Assembly (NCBI RefSeq): GCF_014193585.1
Contig: NZ_BLXY01000002.1
Span: 186,001-250,000, forward strand
Length of the DNA: 64,000 nucleotides
Source: Geomonas paludis
GTDB lineage: Bacteria > Desulfobacterota > Desulfuromonadia > Geobacterales > Geobacteraceae
Direction: 5' to 3'
Position numbers and translations under genes: made by a program. This document shows, piece after piece, positions 26,688 to 34,400 of this stretch; within the stretch, counting starts at the first letter, position 1; every line of letters starts with the position of its first letter. The notes below the pieces were generated by a model. That model was not told where the DNA came from. It did not search any database and saw nothing but the letters and a program-made list of their open reading frames with translations.

Positions 26688-28672
26688 ACATCCCCAGGCT
26701 CCGTTTCCCCATCAAGACCAAGCTCACGGTCGCCACGCTGATCCCGCTGGCGATCGCCATCCTGATCTGCTGGATGGCCGGCGTCTTCATCCTGAGCGCC
26801 AAGGTGGCCGCGCAGGCCCAGGAGAAGGTGCGCTACGACCTCTCCGTGGCGCGCGAGGCATACCTGAACGAGCTGACCCGCCTCTACGACGCGGTGAAGC
26901 TCTCCGCCTCCTTCGGCAGGACCTCGGAGACCGTGGTCGCCGCGGACCAGCGCGCCCTGGCCGCCACCCTTGCGCCGGTGCGCAAAAGCGAGCACCTCGA
27001 CGTCCTGGCGGCGGTGGACGCCTCCGGCAGGGTGATCTTCCGCGCCAACAACCCGCAGCAGTTCGGCGACGACAAGCTGCGCAACCAGTTCGTCGCGCGG
27101 GCGTTGAAGGGGGAACTGGTGAGCGGCACCACCATCATCCCCACCGCAGAACTGGCGCTGGAGGGGGAGGAACTGGTGCGCCAGGCGCACGTCCAGGTGA
27201 CCGGGACCCGCTCCGACCCCACCCCGCCCGCGCCGCTCAACGGCGCCATGTTCCTGTTTGTGGCCGCGCCGGTGCGCGACCCCGCCGGCAACGTGGTGGG
27301 CGCCCTCTACGGCGGCGTGTTGCTGAACAACAACAAGAAGCTGGTGGACAAGATCAAGACGGTGGTCTACGAGGGGGCCAAACTGAACGGCCGCGACGTG
27401 GGCAACTCGACCATCTTCCAGGGGGACGTCCGGATCGCCACCAACGTCCCCAACACCGACGGCAGCCGCGCCATCGGCACCAAGCTCTCGGCGCCGGTGT
27501 ACGACCGCGTCCTGTTGAAGGGAGCCAAGTGGGTGGGCCGGGCCTTCGTGGTCAACGACTGGTACCTGACCGCCTACGAGCCGATTCTCTCCCTGCAGGG
27601 GGTCCCCATCGGGGCGCTGTACGTGGGGATGCTGGAGAGCCACTACTCGGCGGTGAAGACCGATATGGCCGTGCTGCTAAGCTTCGTGCTCCTCCTGAGC
27701 GGGCTGACCGGGGTTTCCATGTCCGGCTTTCTGGGACGCAAGCTGGCACAGCCCATCAAGGAACTGGAGCTGTTGACGCGGCGGGTGGCGGCGGGCGAGC
27801 GGGACGTGAAGAGCACGATCGACTCGCGCGACGAGATAGGCGATCTGGCCGAGCGCTTCAACGACATGAGCCAGTCGCTTGCCGAGCGCGAGGACAGTAT
27901 CATCGAGCTGAACCGGAACCTGGAGCAGAAGGTGCAGCTGAGGACCGCGGAGTTGGAAGAGAAGAACCGGCTCCTGGTGCAGACGCGCGAAGAACTGCTA
28001 AGAGTCGAGAAGCTCGCTGCTATCGGCGAGTTGGCGGCAGGCGTCGCCCACGAGATCAACAACCCGATGGCGATCATCCGCGGCAACACCGAACTCTTGC
28101 AGCTCTCGGTACCGGAGGATGCGCCCAACCGCGAGGAAGTGGACACCATCTTCCAGCAGGTGAAGCGCGTGGAGCGCATCGTCTCCAACCTGTTGAAGTT
28201 CGCGCGGCGCGAGCAGATGGAGCGTGGCGAAGTGCACCTGAACGAGCTTTTGCACGAGATCGTGGGGCAGATCGGGCACCAGGTTTCCCTAGAGAAGATC
28301 GAGGTGTTCGAGTTCTACGCCGAGGAGGTGGCCGTCGTCGAAGGGGACCAGGACCAGTTGCGGCAGGTATTTACCAACCTGATCCTGAACGCCGTGCAGG
28401 CCATGCCCGAAGGAGGCGTGCTCGATATCAGGAGCGCGCCGGTGGGGAGTGGGGACAACTACGAGGTGAAGATATCGGACACCGGTGTCGGCATCCAGTT
28501 GGAGAACCTGAGGCAGGTATTCAACCCCTTCTACACCACCAAGGCCAACGGCACCGGGCTGGGGTTGTCGGTGAGTTACGGCATCATCAGGGAGCACGGC
28601 GGCTGCATCGACGTGGAAAGCGTCCCCGGTCGCGGCAGCAGTTTCACCGTGCTGCTCCCCTGCGAGCACTGA
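26684..28672 (+). CDS. Sensor histidine kinase with cache-type periplasmic domain
   Basis: 662 residues. First membrane helix ~14-37, a large periplasmic sensor region ~38-325 that looks like a double Cache domain (GALYGGVLLNNNKKLVDKI, VNDWYLTAYEPI), second helix ~332-355, HAMP ~355-410, a short coiled coil, then the NtrB-type kinase core with H456 in GVAHEINNPM, N box NLILNAVQAMPEG, G1 SDTGVGI and G2 GTGLGLSV. Its start overlaps the regulator gene (ATGA), so they form one two-component system. The signal might be formate or another small carboxylate, but that is inference. Confidence 0.92.
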   Translation: MNIPRLRFPIKTKLTVATLIPLAIAILICWMAGVFILSAKVAAQAQEKVRYDLSVAREAYLNELTRLYDAVKLSASFGRTSETVVAADQRALAATLAPVRKSEHLDVLAAVDASGRVIFRANNPQQFGDDKLRNQFVARALKGELVSGTTIIPTAELALEGEELVRQAHVQVTGTRSDPTPPAPLNGAMFLFVAAPVRDPAGNVVGALYGGVLLNNNKKLVDKIKTVVYEGAKLNGRDVGNSTIFQGDVRIATNVPNTDGSRAIGTKLSAPVYDRVLLKGAKWVGRAFVVNDWYLTAYEPILSLQGVPIGALYVGMLESHYSAVKTDMAVLLSFVLLLSGLTGVSMSGFLGRKLAQPIKELELLTRRVAAGERDVKSTIDSRDEIGDLAERFNDMSQSLAEREDSIIELNRNLEQKVQLRTAELEEKNRLLVQTREELLRVEKLAAIGELAAGVAHEINNPMAIIRGNTELLQLSVPEDAPNREEVDTIFQQVKRVERIVSNLLKFARREQMERGEVHLNELLHEIVGQIGHQVSLEKIEVFEFYAEEVAVVEGDQDQLRQVFTNLILNAVQAMPEGGVLDIRSAPVGSGDNYEVKISDTGVGIQLENLRQVFNPFYTTKANGTGLGLSVSYGIIREHGGCIDVESVPGRGSSFTVLLPCEH

Positions 28673-28693
28673 GAAGTCCGCAGATTTATGCAA

Positions 28694-28727
28694 AAAAGCC
28701 GCGAGCGCGTAGCGCCTCGCGGCTTTT
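28694..28727. terminator. Bidirectional intrinsic terminator
   Basis: AAAAGCCGCGAG (28694-28705) pairs with CTCGCGGCTTTT (28716-28727), with A and T runs on either side, following the kinase gene and serving the convergent MOSC gene as well. Confidence 0.88.
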
Positions 28728-28747
28728 CAGTTTATATCAGTTGCAGC

Positions 28748-28792
28748 GTCCACAAGGTCCACTGAGTCCACCGGGTCCATGTGGTCCACCAG
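28748..28792. repeat. Five tandem 9-bp units GTCCAYNNN
   Basis: Consecutive units GTCCACAAG, GTCCACTGA, GTCCACCGG, GTCCATGTG, GTCCACCAG with no gaps. GTCCA is fixed and the last three bases vary freely. It lies between the kinase terminator and the MOSC gene stop. No coding sign. Confidence 0.9.
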
Positions 28793-28827
28793 AAAGCCGC
28801 ACGCCAGTCCACCGCTGCCGGTCGGTC

Positions 28828-29256
28828 TTACACCACCACCCTATCCCCCGGCCTCACCACCCCGCCCTTGAGCACCCTGGCGAAGATCCCCTCCTTGGGC
28901 ATGACGCAGTCGCCTGCCTGGTAGTAGATGGCGCAGCGGGTATGGCACTCCTTGCCGATCTGGGTAACCTCCAGAAGCGTCTCCCCCAGCTCGATTTTGG
29001 CACCGATCGGGAGGCTTACCAGATCCACCCCTTCGGTGGTGATGTTCTCGGCGAAATCGCCCTCCTTCACGTCCAGCCCGAGCGCCTGCATCTTGGCGAT
29101 GCTCTCCTGGGCCAGCAGGCTCACCTGGCGGTGCCAGTCCCCGGCATGGCCGTCGCCGACGATGCCGTGCTCCTCGCGCAGGGTGACCTCGGGGACCGGG
29201 GTCTTCCTCTCCCCCTTGTTCTTGCTGATATTGACGGCGATTACCTTTCCGATCAT
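28828..29256 (-). CDS. MOSC domain-containing protein
   Basis: 142 residues from ATG 29256. A beta-rich MOSC (molybdenum cofactor sulfurase C-terminal) domain: IVGDGHAGDWHRQVSLLA, GDFAENITTEGVDL, IGAKIELGETLLEV, and the Cys-containing IGKECHTRCAIYYQAGDC. MOSC proteins are thought to handle Moco-bound sulfur or dithiocarbamate-like groups. It lies 10 bp after moaA in the same operon, which supports a cofactor role. The set of Cys residues could carry sulfur. Confidence 0.87.
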   Translation of the reverse strand: MIGKVIAVNISKNKGERKTPVPEVTLREEHGIVGDGHAGDWHRQVSLLAQESIAKMQALGLDVKEGDFAENITTEGVDLVSLPIGAKIELGETLLEVTQIGKECHTRCAIYYQAGDCVMPKEGIFARVLKGGVVRPGDRVVV

Positions 29257-29266
29257 GCCTTCTCCT

Positions 29267-30247
29267 CTACCCGCCTACGCGGGACATTGCGAATGGTTTG
29301 GTTTCCACACCTTCATCGGTCACCTCGTGCCGCCCCGGCTTGGCGGCCACGATGCGCCGGATTTCCTTGCGTAACAGTTCGTCATCTCCGGTTGCCAGCA
29401 CCGGCTTCAGGTCGACACCGGTCCCGGAGAACAGGCACCCCTTGGCCACTCCGGACGCGGTCACCCTGAGGCGGTTGCAGCCGTCGCAGAAGTGCCCGGT
29501 CATGGCGGTGATGATCCCCAGCGACCCCGGCGCTCCCTGGACCCGGAAGTTCTTGGACGGGCCGGAGCGCTCGCTGTTGGTGCTCTCCTCGATGGTGTAC
29601 TCGCGTGCGATGCGCTCCCTGATCTCGGCGCCGGGCACGGTGAGGTCACGCCAGTCCGCGTCGCCGCAGGTAGGCATGTACTCGATGAAGCGGACCGCAT
29701 AGGGACGCTTCAGGGTCAGCGCCACGAAGTCGAGGATCTCGTCGTCGTTCACCCCGCGCATCACCACCACGTTGATCTTGTGCGGCGGGAAGCCCACCCG
29801 CTCTGCCTCGTCGAGCCCGTCCAGCACCCGTTGCAGGTCCCCTCCGCGGGTTATGGCGGCAAACGTTTCCGGCTTGAGCGAATCGAGGCTTACGTTGAGC
29901 CTCTGCACCCCGGCGTCCCTCAGCCCCTGGGCCATCTCCTTCAGCAGCAGGCCGTTAGTGGTCAGCACCAGTTCCTTCAGGCCCGGCAAGGCCGCCAGCC
30001 GCCCCAGGAAATCGACGATCCCCTTGCGCACCAGCGGCTCACCGCCGGTGACGCGGATCTTCTCTATCCCGGCGGCGACCGCCTCGGCCGAGATCCTGAG
30101 CAGATCCTCGTAAGAGAGCATCTCGCAGTGACTCAGCTTCTCGACGCCCTCTTCCGGCATGCAGTAGCTGCAGCGGAGGTTGCAGCGGTCGGTGACCGAG
30201 AGACGCAGGTAGTTGATACGCCTGCCGTAGGTATCTACCAATGACAT
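29267..30247 (-). CDS. moaA: GTP 3',8-cyclase MoaA
   Basis: 326 residues from ATG 30247 (caggaa upstream). Radical SAM cluster CNLRCSYC near residue 20, GGEPLVRKG, and the C-terminal second cluster CDGCNRLRVTASGVAKGC. Ends in SRVGG, the typical C-terminal Gly-Gly that is needed for radical chemistry. It catalyses the first step of molybdenum cofactor synthesis with MoaC (31981-32457 on the opposite strand). Co-transcribed with the MOSC gene. Divergent from moeA with a 520-bp gap that holds a structured leader. Confidence 0.95.
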   Translation of the reverse strand: MSLVDTYGRRINYLRLSVTDRCNLRCSYCMPEEGVEKLSHCEMLSYEDLLRISAEAVAAGIEKIRVTGGEPLVRKGIVDFLGRLAALPGLKELVLTTNGLLLKEMAQGLRDAGVQRLNVSLDSLKPETFAAITRGGDLQRVLDGLDEAERVGFPPHKINVVVMRGVNDDEILDFVALTLKRPYAVRFIEYMPTCGDADWRDLTVPGAEIRERIAREYTIEESTNSERSGPSKNFRVQGAPGSLGIITAMTGHFCDGCNRLRVTASGVAKGCLFSGTGVDLKPVLATGDDELLRKEIRRIVAAKPGRHEVTDEGVETKPFAMSRVGG

Positions 30248-30559
30248 AATTATTTCCTGATTCCAGGTGTTTGAACCACTTAACCTCAAGCGGAGGGTCA
30301 TCCCGCAGCCAGCATATCCCGCTCGACTGCCGGGTACACGCTAAAAAACCATACCCTGTTTGTCAAACGGAAATCAACCACTTTAATGAGCCAGCTACAG
30401 GTGCACCTGCAGAGGGACAGGAAAAGTATACGGCTCCACGGCAAGGCAGGACCGCGAGCAAAAACAGCTGAATCACGCGGAGTTACCGTCCTAGGGGCAC
30501 GCCCAGGGGTGCCACCCTTAAGGTAAAATAATTGTTTATTTTCGCCCAAATATGCTATG

Positions 30560-30697
30560 GCTTTGGGAAATATGCAGAACGTCTCCGAGCGGCGGTCGTC
30601 TAAAGGGAAAAACCCCAAGGCGCCGCAGCCGATGGGTGCTGCCGGAAACGGCACCGCCTCCCTCTTGGAAAGGAGAAGCACCGCCGCATCAGCGCAC
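30560..30697 (+). ncRNA. Probable Moco riboswitch in the moeA leader
   Basis: A structured 5' leader of a molybdenum cofactor gene. Features that resemble the Moco RNA motif: GTCTCCGAGCGGCGGTC, the hairpin GGGAAAAACCCC, the GAAA-capped hairpin GGTGCTGCCGGAAACGGCAC followed by GCCTCCC, and CTCC pairing with the later GGAG. It is followed at once by a terminator hairpin. Assignment is by pattern and gene context only; a covariance-model search (Rfam Moco RNA motif) would be decisive. Confidence 0.62.
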
Positions 30698-30732
30698 GGG
30701 CCCCTCTTCCTTCACGGAGTCGGGCCCTTTTT
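30698..30732 (+). terminator. Leader terminator upstream of moeA
   Basis: GGGCCC (30698-30703), then CTC/GAG, and GGGCCC (30722-30727) pair and are followed by TTTTT (30728-30732), 35 bp before the moeA start. Position right after the structured leader suggests riboswitch-controlled attenuation. Confidence 0.75.
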
Positions 30733-30767
30733 CGTTTCTGCCATTACCACCAAACAAAGAGGGACAG

Positions 30768-31979
30768 ATGACGAACTACGAGCAAGCCAGACGCATGGTC
30801 ATCGAAAAGGTGGCGCCCGTTGGCGTGGAAAGGGTGCTGCTTCTGGAAGCAGCCGGACGGGTGCTGGCCGAAGAGTACGTGGCGCCCAAGGACATGCCGC
30901 GCTGGGACAACTCCGCCATGGACGGGTTCGCAGTCAGGAGCGCCGACTGTGCGCCGGGCACCGTGCTCAAGGTCACCGACTACATCCCCGCGGGGGTCAG
31001 CTCCGAGGACGCGGTGACGCCGGGATGCGCCGCGCGCATCATGACTGGAGCCCCCATCCCGCCGGGCGCCGACGCGGTCGTGCCGATAGAGGAGACCGAG
31101 AACACGGCGGAGACCGTTAAGCTGCTGCAGCAGGTGAAAAAGCACGACCATATCCGCTTCCAGGGCGAGGACGTGCGCAGCGGCGAGGCGATCATGGCGC
31201 GGGGCACCGTGATCGGCGCGCCCCAGGTGAGCCTCTTGGCCTCCTTCTCCACGGTCCTCGTCCCGGTCTACCGCAAGGTGCGCGTCGCCATCCTCTCCAC
31301 CGGTGACGAACTGGTCGAAGTGGGCACCGAGCCCAAGGAGAGCCAGATCGTCAACAGCAACACGCTTGCTCTCGCCACCGCCATCAAGCTCTGCGGCGCC
31401 GAGCCGGTCATCCTGGGCATCGCCCGCGACGACCGCGACAGCCACCGGGCCCTGCTCGCCGAGGGACTCAAGGCCGACGTGCTGATCACTTCGGCAGGGG
31501 TCTCCGCCGGCGACCGCGACCTGGTGCGCGAGGTACTGGCAGAGCTGGGCGTGGTGGAACAGTTCTGGAAGCCCGGCATCAAGCCCGGCGGCCCCACCGC
31601 CTTCGGCATGAAGGGGAACGTCCCGGTCTTCTCCCTCCCCGGCAACCCGGTCTCAACCATGATCACCTTCGAGGAGTTCGCCCGCCCTGCCATCCTGCGC
31701 ATGATGGGGCACGAAAAGGTGTTCCGCCGCACCGTGCGCGGGGTATTGAAGGAAGGGGCCCGCAAGAAGGCGGGCAAGGTCAACTTCCTGCGCGTCCACG
31801 TCGCCATCGAGGCAGGGCGCTATATCGCCAGCACCTCCGGAGATCAGAACACCGGGATACTGAAGACCATGCTGCGCTGCAACGCGCTCGCCATCCTCCC
31901 AGCCGAGGCGACCGAGTTCGCCGCCGGCGCGGAAGTCGATCTGCACCTGCTCGATCCCACCTTGGAAATGGAGGTTTAA
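30768..31979 (+). CDS. moeA: Molybdopterin molybdenumtransferase MoeA
   Basis: 403 residues from ATG 30768 (aaagaggg upstream). MoeA domains in order: N-terminal DNSAMDGFAVRSADC, RIMTGAPIPPGADAVVPIEE, the molybdopterin-binding domain with TSAGVSAGDRDLVREV and FSLPGNPVSTMITFEEF, and the C-terminal beta barrel. It inserts molybdenum into adenylated molybdopterin. First gene of the moeA-moaC-mogA operon, with a leader that likely senses the cofactor. Two bases separate it from moaC. Confidence 0.95.
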   Translation: MTNYEQARRMVIEKVAPVGVERVLLLEAAGRVLAEEYVAPKDMPRWDNSAMDGFAVRSADCAPGTVLKVTDYIPAGVSSEDAVTPGCAARIMTGAPIPPGADAVVPIEETENTAETVKLLQQVKKHDHIRFQGEDVRSGEAIMARGTVIGAPQVSLLASFSTVLVPVYRKVRVAILSTGDELVEVGTEPKESQIVNSNTLALATAIKLCGAEPVILGIARDDRDSHRALLAEGLKADVLITSAGVSAGDRDLVREVLAELGVVEQFWKPGIKPGGPTAFGMKGNVPVFSLPGNPVSTMITFEEFARPAILRMMGHEKVFRRTVRGVLKEGARKKAGKVNFLRVHVAIEAGRYIASTSGDQNTGILKTMLRCNALAILPAEATEFAAGAEVDLHLLDPTLEMEV

Positions 31980-31980
31980 C

Positions 31981-32457
31981 ATGTCGTTCAACCACTTTGA
32001 CGCCAGCGGCAACGCCATCATGGTCGACGTAAGCCAGAAGACCCCGACCATGCGCACCGCCGTAGCCGGCGCCGTGCTGACCCTGAAACCCGAGACCGTG
32101 CAGTCCATCGTGTCCGGCAAGATGGCCAAGGGCGACGTCCTCGGCGTGGCAAGGCTGGCCGGCATCGCCGGCGCCAAGAAGACCCCCGACCTGATCCCCC
32201 TCTCCCACCCGCTGGCCATCCACCACGTCGCCATAGAGTTCGAGGTGGACGAGGCGAAGGGGACCATCGGCGTCATGGCCACCGTGCGCGCCTTCGAGCG
32301 CACCGGTGTGGAGATGGAAGCCATGACCTCCGCCACCGTGGCCGCGCTCACCGTGTACGACATGTGCAAGGGGACCGACAAGGGCATCGTCATATCCGAC
32401 GTGAAGCTGCACTACAAAGAAGGCGGCAAGAGCGGCGTCTTTAAGCGCGAGAACTAA
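31981..32457 (+). CDS. moaC: Cyclic pyranopterin monophosphate synthase MoaC
   Basis: 158 residues, the usual length. Family motifs: MVDVSQKTPTMRTAVA, KGDVLGVARLAGIAGAKKT, LIPLSHPLAIHHVAIEFE and the catalytic EAMTSATVAALTVYDMCKG. It finishes the conversion of the MoaA product into cyclic pyranopterin monophosphate. The ribosome site ggagg lies inside the end of moeA, so translation of the two is linked. Confidence 0.96.
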   Translation: MSFNHFDASGNAIMVDVSQKTPTMRTAVAGAVLTLKPETVQSIVSGKMAKGDVLGVARLAGIAGAKKTPDLIPLSHPLAIHHVAIEFEVDEAKGTIGVMATVRAFERTGVEMEAMTSATVAALTVYDMCKGTDKGIVISDVKLHYKEGGKSGVFKREN

Positions 32458-32470
32458 GACACGCGTCGAT

Positions 32471-32499
32471 GGGGACTGGCTCCGCAGGTGCCTGTCCCC
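32471..32499. repeat. REP-like element, short copy (GGGACAGG family)
   Basis: GGGGACTGGCTCCGCAGGTG followed by CCTGTCCCC. The arms GGGGACTGGC and GCCTGTCCCC pair with one mismatch. The same words occur at 55263-55350, and the GGGGACAGG core at 3228. It lies in the 100-bp gap between moaC and mogA. Confidence 0.75.
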
Positions 32500-32558
32500 C
32501 TTCCGCTGCCTCAGACCAGTCGGACGTCAAACGTCCACCCAGCAAAAGGAGCCTCTAC

Positions 32559-33056
32559 ATGCGAGCAGCCATTCTCACCCTCAGCGACCGCTGTTCCACC
32601 GGGGAGCGTGCCGACGGCAGCGGCCCCGCCCTGCGTGCCTGGCTCGAAGAGCGCGGCGTCACCGTCACCTGCACCGACGTGATCCCCGACGAGGGCGCCC
32701 TCATCTCCGCCAAACTCACAGAGTGGGCCGACAGCGGCCTCTACGACCTCATCCTCACCACCGGCGGCACCGGCGTCTCGCCGCGCGACGTTACCCCGGA
32801 GGCGACCGAGCGCGTGGTGGAGCGGCTGCTCCCCGGTTTCGGCGAGGTGATGCGCATGGAAAGCCTCAAGAAGACCCCGCACGCCATCATCTCGCGCGCC
32901 GTCGCCGGCATCCGCAGGAACAGCCTGATCATCAACCTCCCAGGCAGCCCCAAAGGCGCCACCGAGAACATCGGCTTCGTGTGGGCGGCGGTGCCGCACG
33001 CGGTCGCCAAACTTCAGGGAGACCCTGAAGAGTGCGGGACGCCCCTCCCCCGCTGA
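32559..33056 (+). CDS. mogA: Molybdopterin adenylyltransferase MogA/MoaB
   Basis: 165 residues from ATG 32559 (aaaagga upstream). The MoCF domain is clear: RAAILTLSDRCSTGERADGS, then the signature LILTTGGTGVSPRDVTPEAT, then NLPGSPKGATENI. It adenylates molybdopterin before metal insertion by MoeA, encoded two genes upstream. The gene is 101 bp after moaC with a REP-like hairpin in between. A short GC stem followed by six T (33058-33076) may end the operon. Confidence 0.92.
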   Translation: MRAAILTLSDRCSTGERADGSGPALRAWLEERGVTVTCTDVIPDEGALISAKLTEWADSGLYDLILTTGGTGVSPRDVTPEATERVVERLLPGFGEVMRMESLKKTPHAIISRAVAGIRRNSLIINLPGSPKGATENIGFVWAAVPHAVAKLQGDPEECGTPLPR

Positions 33057-33077
33057 GCGCCAAAGGCGGCTTTTTTA

Positions 33078-33106
33078 TTGACCGATCCCGCCTGCTGGGT
33101 TATATA
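33078..33106 (+). promoter_or_regulatory. Sigma-70 promoter of pta
   Basis: TTGACC (33078-33083), 17-bp spacer, TATATA (33101-33106), 40 bp upstream of the pta start. Confidence 0.55.
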
Positions 33107-33145
33107 ACTAACACGGTTTTATAATTCAATTACGGAGGAATGCTC

Positions 33146-34147
33146 ATGCCGTTGGTTAAGCAGATTCACGAGAAGGCGAAATCAAAACTCAAGACGGTGG
33201 TTCTGCCGGAGAGCTATGACGAGAGGATGCTCTTCGCCGCGCAGCAGATCGTGGAACAAGGTTTGGCCAAGATCGTGCTTTTGGGCAAGCCGGAGGCGAT
33301 CCAGGCAGCGGCCGCGGCCAAGGGTATCAACCTGGCCGGCGTGGAACTGGTAGACCCCGCCACTTCGCCCAAGCTCGACGCCTACGTCGGCAAACTCGTG
33401 GAACTGAGGAAGTCCAAGGGGCTCACCCCCCAGCAGGCCCAGGAGATGCTGACCGCACCGGACAACCTCTACTTCGCCGGTATGATGGTGCGCGAAGGGG
33501 ACGCCGACGGCGAGGTGGCCGGCGCCACTGGCACCACCGGTGACGTGTTGCGTGCCGCTTTCCAGACCGTCGGTCCCGCTCCCGGCATCAAGACCGTTTC
33601 CTCCTTCTTCCTGATGGCCACCCAGACCCCCAACTTCGGTGAGAACGGCGTCATTCTCTTCGCCGACTGCGCCGTGAACCCGAACCCGGACGCCCAGGCG
33701 CTGGCAGAGATTGCCATCGCCACCGCGCGCAACTGCAAGTCCTTCCTCGACGTCCCGGCCCGCGTCGCCATGCTTTCCTTCTCCACCAAGGGGAGCGCCA
33801 GCCACCCCGACGCGGACAAGGTACTGAAGGCGCTGGAACTGGCCAAGGGAATGGACCCGCAGCTTTCCATCGACGGCGAGTTGCAGGCCGACGCCGCCCT
33901 CATCCCCGCGGTGGGCGCCAAGAAGGCCCCCGGTAGCGGCGTGGCCGGCAAGGCCAACGTGCTTGTCTTCCCGACCCTCGACGCCGGCAACATCGCCTAT
34001 AAGCTGGTCGAACGCCTGGCCGGCGCCAAGGCGATCGGCCCTGTGATCCAGGGCCTGGCCAAGCCGGTCAACGACCTCTCCCGCGGCTGCTCCGTGCAGG
34101 ACATCGTCGACGTCACCGCCATCACCGCGGTGCAGGCGCAAGGGTAA
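33146..34147 (+). CDS. pta: Phosphate acetyltransferase
   Basis: 333 residues, the short Pta form without the N-terminal DRTGG regulatory region. Start ATG 33146 is favoured over 33140 because ggagg then has normal spacing. Motifs: [68 protein letters not shown]. It interconverts acetyl-CoA and acetyl phosphate, and acts together with acetate kinase, encoded convergently 250 bp away. In acetate-oxidising bacteria this pair can run in the activating direction. Confidence 0.95.
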   Translation: MPLVKQIHEKAKSKLKTVVLPESYDERMLFAAQQIVEQGLAKIVLLGKPEAIQAAAAAKGINLAGVELVDPATSPKLDAYVGKLVELRKSKGLTPQQAQEMLTAPDNLYFAGMMVREGDADGEVAGATGTTGDVLRAAFQTVGPAPGIKTVSSFFLMATQTPNFGENGVILFADCAVNPNPDAQALAEIAIATARNCKSFLDVPARVAMLSFSTKGSASHPDADKVLKALELAKGMDPQLSIDGELQADAALIPAVGAKKAPGSGVAGKANVLVFPTLDAGNIAYKLVERLAGAKAIGPVIQGLAKPVNDLSRGCSVQDIVDVTAITAVQAQG

Positions 34148-34180
34148 CCCGCCGCATTCTGCAGAGGCTTGCACCAAGTC

Positions 34181-34290
34181 CCCTCTCCCTCCGGGAGAGG
34201 GTGCCCGTAGGGCGGGTGAGGGTGCTGCCAGAATTTATTTCTTGCCGATTGCGATGCCCTCACCCCAACCCTCTCCCGGAGGGAGAGGGG
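34181..34290 (-). repeat. Dispersed GC-rich double-palindrome repeat, copy 2
   Basis: 110 bp: CCCTCTCCCTCCGGGAGAGG then TGCCCGTAGGGCGGGTGAGG on the left, and GCCCTCACCCCAACCCTCTC with CCGGAGGGAGAGGG on the right. Orientation is opposite to copy 1. Lies between convergent pta and ackA. Confidence 0.9.
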
Positions 34291-34327
34291 GCAATGAAGG
34301 ACGGGCAACAATCGCAGTAAAATAGAG

Positions 34328-34362
34328 AAAAAGGCCGGCGGGGTTACCCCGCCGGCCTTTTT
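34328..34362. terminator. Bidirectional intrinsic terminator between pta and ackA
   Basis: AAAAAGGCCGGCGGGG (34328-34343), loop TTA, CCCCGCCGGCCTTTTT (34347-34362): a perfect 16-bp stem including A and T tracts. Confidence 0.92.
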
Positions 34363-34400
34363 AGTGCCTTGCATTTTGCTGTCTTGCCCTCGCCTGCCAC

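Noticed and set aside
28748-28792. GTCCAYNNN units as a CRISPR array
   Set aside because: The period is 9 bp with no spacers and no cas gene is in the window.
30557-31120. Open frame covering the moeA leader
   Set aside because: It runs over the structured leader and terminator and in a different frame into moeA, and has no protein-family features.
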